From contig WGNE01000013.1 in NCBI GenBank assembly GCA_016124645.1, positions 1-59,749 on the forward strand: a DNA stretch of 59,749 nt, given 5' to 3'. This stretch comes from Alphaproteobacteria bacterium (GTDB lineage: Bacteria > Pseudomonadota > Alphaproteobacteria > Micavibrionales > UBA2020). The notes beneath the pieces are model-generated. The model was not told the origin of the DNA. It made no database searches and was given only the letters and a program-made list of their open reading frames with translations. Within the stretch, counting starts at the first letter, position 1, and every line of letters begins with the position of its first letter. Of this stretch, positions 51,174-58,887 are shown one piece after another. The translations under genes and the position numbers were made by a program.

Positions 51174-51195
51174 GGCGCGCTTTTTCAGCACAGAC

Positions 51196-51238
51196 AAAAA
51201 AAGCCCCCGTCCGCGAGATGAGCGACGGGGGCTTTTTT
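51196..51238 (+). terminator. Terminator of rpmI-rplT
   Basis: AAAAAAGCCCCCGTC pairs with GACGGGGGCTTTTTT around a 12-base loop. Classic rho-independent terminator, immediately after rplT. Confidence 0.95.
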
Positions 51239-51322
51239 CATCCGCGCCGGAACTTACGTCAAATGAATGGCCGCGCTTGCATCCCGCATGGCGGAACATT
51301 ATAAAAACATAGGAAAATCGCC

Positions 51323-51328
51323 TATAAT
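51323..51328 (+). promoter_or_regulatory. -10 box of a radA promoter
   Basis: Consensus TATAAT about 64 bases upstream of radA, in an AT-rich stretch; no good -35 box at 16-18 bases. Confidence 0.4.
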
Positions 51329-51391
51329 GCGAAAGACGGGGGCAGCCGGCCCCCGCGCGCAATTCTTCTAACCTTCAAGACAGCGGAAAAC

Positions 51392-52756
51392 ATGGCCCGT
51401 CCCCAGCGTTCATATGTCTGCCAGTCCTGCGGCTCCACCCACAACAAGTGGTCGGGCAAGTGCGAGGGCTGCGGCGAATGGAACACGGTGGTGGAGGAGA
51501 TCATGGCCGACAGCCCGCCCAAGGGCCTCGGCCGCATGAAGGGGCGCGTCATCGAGTTCCATCCGCTTTCCGGCACGTCGGAGAAAAAGCCGCGCCGCAC
51601 ATCGGGCATCGAGGAATTCGACCGCGTGACGGGCGGCGGGCTGGTGGCGGGTTCCGCCCTGCTCATCGGCGGCGATCCCGGCATCGGCAAATCGACCATT
51701 TTATTGCAGGCGACCGCGCGGCTCGCCAAGGACGCGAAATGCGCCTATATCTCGGGCGAGGAGGCGATCGACCAGGTGCGCATGCGCGCCGCGCGCCTCG
51801 GACTCGCGGATGCGCCGGTCGAGCTCGCCGCCGCGACCAACGTGCGCGACATCATCCATACGCTGGAAAAGGAGAGCTACGACGTTCTCGTCATCGATTC
51901 CATCCAGACCATGTATCTCGACAACCTCGATTCAGCTCCCGGCACGGTGGCGCAGGTCCGCGCCTGCGCGCAGGAGCTCATCCGCACCGCCAAGCGGCGC
52001 GGCACCTGCGTCTTCCTCGTCGGCCACGTCACCAAGGAAGGACAGATCGCGGGCCCGCGCGTGCTGGAGCACATGGTGGACACAGTGCTTTATTTCGAGG
52101 GCGACCGCGGCCATACCTTCCGCATTTTGCGCGCGGTGAAGAACCGCTTCGGCCCGACGGACGAGATCGGCGTCTTCGAGATGGGCGAGGACGGACTGCA
52201 GGAGGTCAAGAACCCCTCCGCCCTTTTCCTCTCGCAACGCCAGCAGGAAATTTCCGGCAGCGCGGTCTTCGCGGGCATGGAGGGCACGCGCCCCGTGCTG
52301 GTGGAAGTGCAGGCGCTCGTCGCCCCCTCGCCGCTGGGCACGCCGCGCCGCGCCGTCATCGGCTGGGACCAGAGCCGCCTGTCCATGGTGCTGGCGGTGC
52401 TGGAGGCGCGCTGCGGCATCGCCATCGGCCCGAACGACGTTTATTTAAGCGTGGCCGGCGGGCTGCGCGTGACGGAACCGGCGGCGGACCTCGCCGTCGC
52501 CGCCGCGCTCGCAAGCTCGCTGACCGGCGTGCCGGTGCCCTCCGACATGGTCATCTTCGGCGAGGTCGGGCTCTCGGGCGAGATCCGCAACGTCGGACAG
52601 GCCGACAACCGGCTGAAGGAAGCATCCAAGCTCGGCTTCAAGGGCGCGATGATCCCCGACCTGAACGGCAAGAAGACGCCGGGCGGCAAGGACATGCGCC
52701 TGATGCAGGTCAAGCACCTCAAAGACATCCTGCCCCTGTTCACGGAGGACAACTAG
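51392..52756 (+). CDS. radA: DNA repair protein RadA
   Basis: 454 residues. N-terminal zinc finger Cys10/Cys13/Cys24/Cys27, RecA-like ATPase with Walker A GGDPGIGKST (93-102), the RadA-specific KNRFG motif in 'AVKNRFGPTDEIGVFEM', and a C-terminal Lon-like domain ('AGGLRVTEPAADLAVAAALA'). A DnaB-like helicase that drives branch migration in recombination. It opens a plus-strand run with cvpA 4 bases downstream. Confidence 0.96.
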   Translation: MARPQRSYVCQSCGSTHNKWSGKCEGCGEWNTVVEEIMADSPPKGLGRMKGRVIEFHPLSGTSEKKPRRTSGIEEFDRVTGGGLVAGSALLIGGDPGIGKSTILLQATARLAKDAKCAYISGEEAIDQVRMRAARLGLADAPVELAAATNVRDIIHTLEKESYDVLVIDSIQTMYLDNLDSAPGTVAQVRACAQELIRTAKRRGTCVFLVGHVTKEGQIAGPRVLEHMVDTVLYFEGDRGHTFRILRAVKNRFGPTDEIGVFEMGEDGLQEVKNPSALFLSQRQQEISGSAVFAGMEGTRPVLVEVQALVAPSPLGTPRRAVIGWDQSRLSMVLAVLEARCGIAIGPNDVYLSVAGGLRVTEPAADLAVAAALASSLTGVPVPSDMVIFGEVGLSGEIRNVGQADNRLKEASKLGFKGAMIPDLNGKKTPGGKDMRLMQVKHLKDILPLFTEDN

Positions 52757-52760
52757 ACAC

Positions 52761-53627
52761 ATGACACCCGACGCGATCGACATCACCATCGCCTGCATCC
52801 TGCTGCTTTCCGGCGTCGTCGCCTATGTGCGCGGCATCATCCGGGAGGCCTTCACCATCGTCGCGCTCATCGCCGCCACCACGGCCGCATGGCTGGGCGG
52901 CGGGCTGATGACCCCGCCCTTCCGCAAGTGGCTGCACGTCAAGCCCGGCGTGGGCGACCAGGCCGCCCATGCGGTGAGCAAGGCCGCGGCGCACGGCACC
53001 GACGCCTCCGTCGTCAAAAGCCAGCTGTTCATGGGCGTCATCGCGCCCGAGAAGGCGGCGGTGATCTTCTCTTATCTTTCGGTCTTCATCTTCATCTACC
53101 TCGTCATGACGCTGGTCGGCTTCTTCCTGACGCGGGCGGTGAACGAATCCGGCCTGTCCATCGTCGATCGCATCCTGGGCGGGGGCTTCGGGCTTGCGCG
53201 CGGCTTCCTGCTGGTCTTCATGTTCTACATGCCCGTGCACCTGATGGTCAGCTACGACAAGTACCCGCAATGGGCGACAAGCTCGGTCAGCATCCCCATC
53301 CTCGAAAAGGCGGCGGTCTATGCGGACAAGCACCTCGATCTTGCAAAGTTCATCGAGGACAAGGGCGACAAGCTGGTCGTGAAGCTGAAAAAGCCGACGG
53401 ATGACAACAAGGACAAGAAGGAAGACGGACAGGCGAACGAGGATAACGGCGCCGCAAGCGACAGCGGCGCGCAGGACAACCGCTTTCACGACTATAACGG
53501 CGCGGACAATTACGACGACCGCACCGCGGGCGGCCACAGCAACGACAATGCGCCCGCCCCCGTCGAGAACCACGGGCTTTCCGACGAGGAAATGAACAGG
53601 ATGCCGCAGACGGGAGACCTGCCATGA
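52761..53627 (+). CDS. cvpA: CvpA family membrane protein with acidic tail
   Basis: 288 residues. The first 175 form the CvpA domain: four hydrophobic segments with 'VVAYVRGIIREAFTIVALIA' and 'LSIVDRILGGGFGLARGFLL'. A 100-residue tail rich in Asp, Asn and Lys follows ('DDNKDKKEDGQANEDNGAAS' and 'FHDYNGADNYDDR'). CvpA is needed for colicin V production in E. coli and is normally next to purF. Here purF is absent and a small membrane-protein gene overlaps the stop (ATGA). Confidence 0.9.
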   Translation: MTPDAIDITIACILLLSGVVAYVRGIIREAFTIVALIAATTAAWLGGGLMTPPFRKWLHVKPGVGDQAAHAVSKAAAHGTDASVVKSQLFMGVIAPEKAAVIFSYLSVFIFIYLVMTLVGFFLTRAVNESGLSIVDRILGGGFGLARGFLLVFMFYMPVHLMVSYDKYPQWATSSVSIPILEKAAVYADKHLDLAKFIEDKGDKLVVKLKKPTDDNKDKKEDGQANEDNGAASDSGAQDNRFHDYNGADNYDDRTAGGHSNDNAPAPVENHGLSDEEMNRMPQTGDLP

Positions 53628-54004
53628 CGACGAAGAAGGCCGGCCATCCGAAAAAGAAGGACGGCAAGGAGCAAGGCGGGGGCAATCATAAAATCCGCCA
53701 CGCGCTGCTGGGGATTTTCATCATCGCCGCTATTGTCTTCGCCCTGCCTTTCTTCGTCAGCCGCGACGCGCTGCCTGGCAAGCTGAAGAACAGCAAGGCC
53801 GTGACCGCCTATTTCAACCGCACGCGCGGGCTGATGCACAAGGCGGATGAGAAAATCGACGACTTGCGCACCGCCGCGCAGAACCGCAGCCGCGGCGCGG
53901 AGGCGAAACCCGCGGCGGACGACGCCGCCCGCCAGAAAGGCTACAGCCTGAAAGACCGCGAAAAACTCGACGAGCTGATTACAAAAGGAACCGCCGCGCC
54001 ATGA
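53624..54004 (+). CDS. Hypothetical single-helix membrane protein in the purF position
   Basis: 126 residues. Lys/Gly-rich cytoplasmic start, one membrane helix (about 26-45, 'HALLGIFIIAAIVFALPFFV'), then a charged, partly helical part and the end 'GYSLKDREKLDELITKGTAA'. The last motif could be a short interaction helix. It overlaps both cvpA and the SDR gene by four bases, so it is a fixed member of this operon. No family recognised. Confidence 0.65.
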   Translation: MTTKKAGHPKKKDGKEQGGGNHKIRHALLGIFIIAAIVFALPFFVSRDALPGKLKNSKAVTAYFNRTRGLMHKADEKIDDLRTAAQNRSRGAEAKPAADDAARQKGYSLKDREKLDELITKGTAAP

Positions 54005-54726
54005 CCGCACCGAACGAAACGACGAAGAGACTTGAAGGCCGCATCGCGCTCATCACCGGCGCCTCGCGCGGGATCGGCGCCGCCGTGGCCAAGGCCTATG
54101 CCGGCGAAGGCGCGCATGTGATTTTGCTTGCCCGCACGGTCGGCGGGCTGGAGGAGGTGGACGACGCCATCCAGCAGACGGGCGGCAAGGCCACGCTCTT
54201 GCCTTTTGATCTTTCGGAGACGCACAAGATCGCCGCCATCGGCCCCACCGTCGCCGAGCGTTTCGGCAAGCTCGACATCCTTGTCGGCAACGCGGGGGTG
54301 CTGGGCGCGCTCAGCCCCGTCGCGCTTTCGGACCCGAAAAGCTACGAGAACGTCTTTCGCGTGAATTATTTCGCCAATTACCACCTCATCCGCACGCTCG
54401 ACCCGTTGCTCCGCGCCGGACCCGCAGGCCGCGCGATTTTCGTGACCGCCGAAGCCGCGCACAAGCAGACCCCGTTCTGGAGCGCCTATGCCGCCAGCAA
54501 GATCGCGCTCGAAAACATGGCCGCGACCTATGCCGCCGAAGTCGCCTACAGCAAACTGAAGGTCAATATCATCGACCCCGGCAAGATCGGCACCGGATTG
54601 CGGCGCGAGGCCTTTCCGGTGGAAGACGTCTCCCAGCTGCCCGCGCCCGAAAGCGTGACGGAACGCTTCATCGAGCTGGCCGCCGAGGGCTGGGAGGAGA
54701 CCGGCAAGATCGTCGCCGCCGCATAG
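54001..54726 (+). CDS. Short-chain dehydrogenase/reductase with altered active site
   Basis: 241 residues. Cofactor motif TGASRGIG (19-26), GNAGVLG (97-103, for NNAG), Asn122, and YAASK (Tyr163, Lys167). The catalytic Ser expected 13 residues before Tyr163 is Ala150 (VTAEAAHKQ), where relatives have VTSGAAHK. So the N-S-Y-K tetrad is incomplete. This SDR group usually follows cvpA-purF in Alphaproteobacteria; substrate unknown. The start overlaps the preceding stop (ATGA). Confidence 0.85.
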   Translation: MTAPNETTKRLEGRIALITGASRGIGAAVAKAYAGEGAHVILLARTVGGLEEVDDAIQQTGGKATLLPFDLSETHKIAAIGPTVAERFGKLDILVGNAGVLGALSPVALSDPKSYENVFRVNYFANYHLIRTLDPLLRAGPAGRAIFVTAEAAHKQTPFWSAYAASKIALENMAATYAAEVAYSKLKVNIIDPGKIGTGLRREAFPVEDVSQLPAPESVTERFIELAAEGWEETGKIVAAA

Positions 54727-54736
54727 GAAAAAACGC

Positions 54737-55693
54737 CTGAGCATCGCCAATCCCTATCTGCACAGCAAGGACCCCGACAACGTCAAGACGCTGAACCTGA
54801 AACGCTGGGCCACGGTCGCCAGCCTTTCGGTCGCGACGCTTTTGGTCTGCATGAAGCTTTTCGCCTTCCTGATGACGGATTCGGTGAGCCTTTTGTCCTC
54901 GCTGATGGATTCGGCCTTCGACGCCGTCGCCTCGCTCGTCACCATGCTGAGCGTGCGCCACGCCATGAGCCCGGCGGACGAAGAGCACCGCTTCGGCCAC
55001 GGCAAGATGGAAGCGCTCTCCGCCCTCGGGCAGGCGGTATTCATCTTCGGCTCGGCCATGTTCCTGCTGTTCGAGGCGATGCAGCGGTTTTTGCATCCGC
55101 AGCCGATCGGCGCGATCACGACGGGCATCAGCGTGATGATCGTCTCCATCGTGCTCACGGGCGTGCTCATCCTCTTTCAGATTTTCGTCATCCGCAAGAC
55201 CAAGTCCATCGCCATCAGCGCCGACCACCTGCACTACAAGGGCGATTTGTTCATGAACCTCGGCGTGTTCCTCTGCCTTTCGCTCAGCCTGTATATGCCC
55301 TGGCCCTATTTCGATCCGATCTTCGCCGTGGTCATCGCCCTCGCCCTGCTCAACGGCGCGCGGGAGATCACGAAGGAATCCTTCGACATTCTCATGGACA
55401 AGGAATTGCCGCAGGCCGACCGCGAGAAGATCATGGCGCTCATCAACGAGCACAAGGACGTCGCCGCCGTGCACGACCTGCGCACCCGCAGCACGGGCGA
55501 GCGCATCTTCATCGAGTTCCACCTCGAGATGGACGGGGACATGTCGCTGATGCAGGCGCATGACATCACCGAGGACATCGAGCACGCGCTCTTCGAGGCC
55601 TATCCGACCTCCGAAGTGCTCATCCACCAGGAACCGGCCGGCATCGAAGACCACCGGCTGGACGACAAGATCGTGCCGATCAAGAACGGTTAG
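54737..55693 (+). CDS. Cation diffusion facilitator (FieF/CzcD type), apparent CTG start
   Basis: 318 residues from CTG at 54737. Six membrane helices and metal motifs in 'DSVSLLSSLMDSAFDAVASL' (TM2), EEHRFGHGKMEALSALGQAV and 'AISADHLHYKGDLFMNLG' (TM5), and a C-terminal cytoplasmic domain. Exports Zn2+, Fe2+ or Mn2+ against protons. The first ATG/GTG/TTG, TTG at 54842, lies inside TM1 and would remove half of it. CTG at 54737 has AGGA eight bases upstream and adds 'NPYLHSKDPDNVKTLNLKRW' plus the whole TM1. It follows the SDR stop by 10 bases. Confidence 0.85.
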   Translation: MSIANPYLHSKDPDNVKTLNLKRWATVASLSVATLLVCMKLFAFLMTDSVSLLSSLMDSAFDAVASLVTMLSVRHAMSPADEEHRFGHGKMEALSALGQAVFIFGSAMFLLFEAMQRFLHPQPIGAITTGISVMIVSIVLTGVLILFQIFVIRKTKSIAISADHLHYKGDLFMNLGVFLCLSLSLYMPWPYFDPIFAVVIALALLNGAREITKESFDILMDKELPQADREKIMALINEHKDVAAVHDLRTRSTGERIFIEFHLEMDGDMSLMQAHDITEDIEHALFEAYPTSEVLIHQEPAGIEDHRLDDKIVPIKNG

Positions 55694-55714
55694 GAAACGC
55701 CGGTTTGCAAAGCG

Positions 55715-55828
55715 CGTCACCCTCGCCTTGCGCGGGGATCTGGAAAGGGGCCGAGGCCCGCCCTGCAACGTTGTTTCCAAACGTATCCGCCGGGCATGGC
55801 CGGATGCCCGCGCAAGGCGGGCATGACG
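55715..55828. repeat. Palindromic dispersed repeat, copy B (long core)
   Basis: Outer arms CGTCACC (left) and GCATGACG (right), inner arms CGCCTTGCGCGGG (55724-55736) and CCCGCGCAAGGCG (55807-55819). The 70-base core includes CCGGATGCCC next to the right arm, as in copy C. It follows the CDF gene and precedes the convergent ankyrin gene. Confidence 0.75.
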
Positions 55829-55873
55829 CAGTATGTGGAAAACCTTTAAGGCAGCCGCGGGGGCGAAAAGTTT

Positions 55874-56464
55874 TTAGGGAAGCCGCGGCGGCGGCTTGGG
55901 CACGCTGTCGCGATGCGCCTGCACGGGGTTGAGGCGCAGGGCGTCGGGCATTTCGAACATCGAGGACTTGCCGCCCTTCGCCTGCATCTGCGCGACGACC
56001 ATCTCGAAGTCGTGCAGCTTGCCGGCGCTTTTCTGCAGCTGGTTCTGCGTGGTGAAGCGCGACTGCTCGCGGCGCTCGAGGTCGGCCTGCCAGAAGCCGA
56101 AGCTGATGATGGCGTAATCCATCGGGCTCTGGTCGGCGCTGTCCTTCGCGTTGGGCTGCGCGCCCTGTTGGAGCAGGAATTCGACGATTTCGGGATTGCC
56201 CGCGAGGCAGGCCGCGTGCAGCGGCGTGGCGCCGACGGCATAGGGGATGTTCGCCATGAAGCTGGACATCACGCCCTGCTGCGTCGTGCGGGCGTGGATG
56301 TCCGCGCCTTCCTCGACCAGCTTGCGCACGAGGGGCAGGTTGCCTTTCTCGATCGCGGCGAAGAAACGGTTGGTGCCGTGCATGTTGGGTTTGTTGATGG
56401 CTTCCTTGCGGGCGCGGGCCTTGTCGGCCGCGCTGGCCCTTTTGAAAATCTCTCTGGCGGACAT
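55874..56464 (-). CDS. Ankyrin-repeat protein
   Basis: 196 residues, no signal. Basic N-terminus, then repeats 'NRFFAAIEKGNLPLVRKLVE', 'GATPLHAACLAGNPEIVEFL' and 'DQSPMDYAIISFGFWQADLE'; a helical part and a Pro-rich C-terminus (PKPPPRLP) follow. A protein-binding module of unknown role. Related in organisation to the ankyrin protein at 35597-36301. Gap to yfgM of 227 bases holds a promoter but no gene. Confidence 0.8.
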   Translation of the reverse strand: MSAREIFKRASAADKARARKEAINKPNMHGTNRFFAAIEKGNLPLVRKLVEEGADIHARTTQQGVMSSFMANIPYAVGATPLHAACLAGNPEIVEFLLQQGAQPNAKDSADQSPMDYAIISFGFWQADLERREQSRFTTQNQLQKSAGKLHDFEMVVAQMQAKGGKSSMFEMPDALRLNPVQAHRDSVPKPPPRLP

Positions 56465-56593
56465 GCGCTAGTGATCTCCCGTGTGAAAACGTCATGAAAT
56501 GAATATGCCCACTTTTATGAACGGTTCGGGGCGACATGGCAAGACGCGAATCCGAGAAATATTGGCTTATGTAAAAAGATGCAGGGGTTTTCC

Positions 56594-56624
56594 TTGACCG
56601 CGGGGACGGATTTTGCTGTCTAAT
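56594..56624 (+). promoter_or_regulatory. Candidate promoter for the yfgM-bamB-der run
   Basis: TTGACC (56594-56599), 19 bases, TCTAAT (56619-56624) with an upstream TG. The spacer is long; moderate match. Confidence 0.4.
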
Positions 56625-56691
56625 ATCCCTTAAATATCAGGGAGCCCGGCAAAACCGCCCGCCCCCGTCCCCCAAGCGGAGAAGCGAGATT

Positions 56692-57459
56692 ATGTCAGAA
56701 ATTTTGGATGAAGTCAGTGAAGAGCTCCGCCGCAAGCGGCTGGAGGAATTCTGGAAGGAAAACGGCTCGTGGATCATCGCGGGGGTCATCCTCTCCATTC
56801 TCTGCACGGCGGGCTTGAGCTTCTGGCGTTCGCAGCAGTACAAGCACAACGTCGGCCAGACCGCCGCGCTCTACACCATCATGAACGGCGCGGGCGCGGA
56901 AATGCCGCAGGCGCTCGACCATTACGCCGGCCTTGCCAACAAGAACCACGCCGTCATCGCCCATTTCATCGCCGCGACCACTTATTCGCAGCGGCACGAG
57001 GAGGGCAAGGCCGTGGCCGAATACCGCAAGATCGAGGACATGAGCGGCATCGACCGCCCGCTGCGCGACCTTGCCACGCTCTTCCGCCTGCAGCGCCAGC
57101 TCGACACCGGCGACGCGCAGCTGCTGCGCCGCCAGCTGGAACCGCTAACGCGCAAGAACGCCGTCTGGCGCTATTCCGCGCTCGAACTGCTCGCCCTGCT
57201 GGACGCGCGCGAGAACAAGCCGCAGGCCGCGGCCAAGGTGCTCTCCGAAATCACCGCCGCCGCCGACGCGCCGGACGAGCTGCGCCGCCGCGCGGAAACC
57301 ATGCGCGCGGTCTATCTTGGCATGGAAGGCGGCGGCGCGTCGGCCAACGACGCCAACGCCCTGAAGATCAAGTCCTTCGACGACGCGGCCACGGCGGAGG
57401 TGAAGGCGCCGGAAAAAGACGACGCAAAAGCGTCCGCGAAAGACGGCAAGAAGAAGTAA
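56692..57459 (+). CDS. YfgM-like ancillary SecYEG translocon / TPR protein
   Basis: 255 residues. Cytoplasmic start with 'DEVSEELRRKRLEEFWKENG', one membrane helix (about 26-43), then a periplasmic helical domain with TPR-like repeats and a charged Lys/Ala-rich end. This architecture and the gene order with bamB and der are those of YfgM, which in E. coli associates with PpiD at the SecYEG exit. Naming is by architecture and neighbours. Confidence 0.82.
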   Translation: MSEILDEVSEELRRKRLEEFWKENGSWIIAGVILSILCTAGLSFWRSQQYKHNVGQTAALYTIMNGAGAEMPQALDHYAGLANKNHAVIAHFIAATTYSQRHEEGKAVAEYRKIEDMSGIDRPLRDLATLFRLQRQLDTGDAQLLRRQLEPLTRKNAVWRYSALELLALLDARENKPQAAAKVLSEITAAADAPDELRRRAETMRAVYLGMEGGGASANDANALKIKSFDDAATAEVKAPEKDDAKASAKDGKKK

Positions 57460-57488
57460 CCGGTACAGCAAGGACGGGCGGACATATC

Positions 57489-58865
57489 ATGAAGCGCGAG
57501 GACAGGAAAAACGCGGGCGCGGGAAACACGGGTGCACGGCTGGCGGGGCTTTGCTGCGCCGCCACCATCGCCGCCTTCACCCTTTCGGGCTGCAGCGCCG
57601 TCAAGGGCATGTTCACGGACAAGGACCAGCCGCCCCTGCCCGGCAAGCGCGAGTCCATCCTGCAGCTTCAAAGCGACCTTTCGCCCGACCCCGCCCTGCA
57701 GGCGGAAGGCATCGCCCTGCCCGACGCATGGGTCAACAAGTTCTGGCCGCAGGCGGGGGGCTATCCCAACCACGCCCTCGGCCAGCTTTCGCTGGGCGAG
57801 AAAGTCAAGCGCGTCTGGAAAACCTCGATCGGCGAGGGGGGCGACAGCCGCACGCCGCTCATCGCCGCGCCCGTCGTGGTGGAAGACAGCGTCTTCACGC
57901 TGGACACCGCGGGCAATGTTTCCGCCTTCGCGCTGAAGGACGGCAAACGGCTCTGGCGCCAGTCCATCACCCCGCGCGGGGAGGAAGACACCGGCGCGCT
58001 GGGCGGCGGGCTCGCCTATGATTCAGGCAAGCTCTACGTCACCAACGGCTACCGCTACGTCATGGCGCTCGACCCCGCGAAGGGCAGCCTTTTGTGGAAA
58101 GCCGACATACCCGAGCCCGCGCGCGCCGCGCCGACGGTGGTGGACAAGCGCCTCTACCTCGTCACGCTCGACAACAAGCTGATGGTCTTCAACGCCGACA
58201 ACGGCGAGCCGCTGTGGAACTACGCCGGCGTGTCGGAAACGACCAACCTGCTGGGCTCCGCCTCGCCCGCCGCCGACCAGTCGCTGGTCGTGCTGCCGCT
58301 GTCCTCCGGCGAGCTTTACGGGCTGCGCCCCGAAAACGGGCAGGTCGTCTGGCAGGACAATCTTTCTGCCGTGCTGCGCACCGGCGCGCTCTCCTCCATC
58401 GCCGACATCCGCGGCCTGCCGGTCATCGACCAGGGCGTCGTCTATGCCGCCAGCTTCAGCGGGCGCATGGTCGCGCTCGACCGCGTGACGGGCCAGCGCC
58501 TGTGGCAGCGCGAGCTGGGCAGCGCGAACACCCCTTGGACGGCGGGCGAGGTCGTCTATGTCCTCACCGCCGACCAGCAGCTCGTCGCGCTCTCGCGCAA
58601 GAACGGCGGGGTCTATTGGTCCGTGCAGCTTCCCGCGCATGAAAAGGACGACCGCACCCAGCCCATCGTCTGGACCGGCCCCGTGCTGGCGGGCGGCAGG
58701 CTCTTCGCCGTCAGCACCGAAGGCAAGATGGACGAGATCAGCCCGCTGGACGGCAAGGTGATGAAGACCACCGACCTTGGCGACGAGGCGGACATCTCCC
58801 CCATCGTCGCGGACGACACGCTGCTGGTGCTGACCAACGACGGCACGCTTTCCGCCTATCGCTAG
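57489..58865 (+). CDS. bamB: Outer-membrane assembly lipoprotein BamB
   Basis: 458 residues. Lipobox LSGCSA (Cys35), then an eight-bladed PQQ-type beta-propeller with repeated 'VYAASFSGRMVALDRVTGQR' and GxxLW-type ends ('GKRLWRQSI', 'GEPLWNYAG', 'GQVVWQDNL', 'GQRLWQREL'). BamB binds BamA and helps insert beta-barrel proteins. About 60 residues longer than E. coli BamB, mostly at the N-terminal linker. Lies between yfgM and der, as usual. Confidence 0.93.
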   Translation: MKREDRKNAGAGNTGARLAGLCCAATIAAFTLSGCSAVKGMFTDKDQPPLPGKRESILQLQSDLSPDPALQAEGIALPDAWVNKFWPQAGGYPNHALGQLSLGEKVKRVWKTSIGEGGDSRTPLIAAPVVVEDSVFTLDTAGNVSAFALKDGKRLWRQSITPRGEEDTGALGGGLAYDSGKLYVTNGYRYVMALDPAKGSLLWKADIPEPARAAPTVVDKRLYLVTLDNKLMVFNADNGEPLWNYAGVSETTNLLGSASPAADQSLVVLPLSSGELYGLRPENGQVVWQDNLSAVLRTGALSSIADIRGLPVIDQGVVYAASFSGRMVALDRVTGQRLWQRELGSANTPWTAGEVVYVLTADQQLVALSRKNGGVYWSVQLPAHEKDDRTQPIVWTGPVLAGGRLFAVSTEGKMDEISPLDGKVMKTTDLGDEADISPIVADDTLLVLTNDGTLSAYR

Positions 58866-58887
58866 AACAGAAAAGAACAACCGCATC

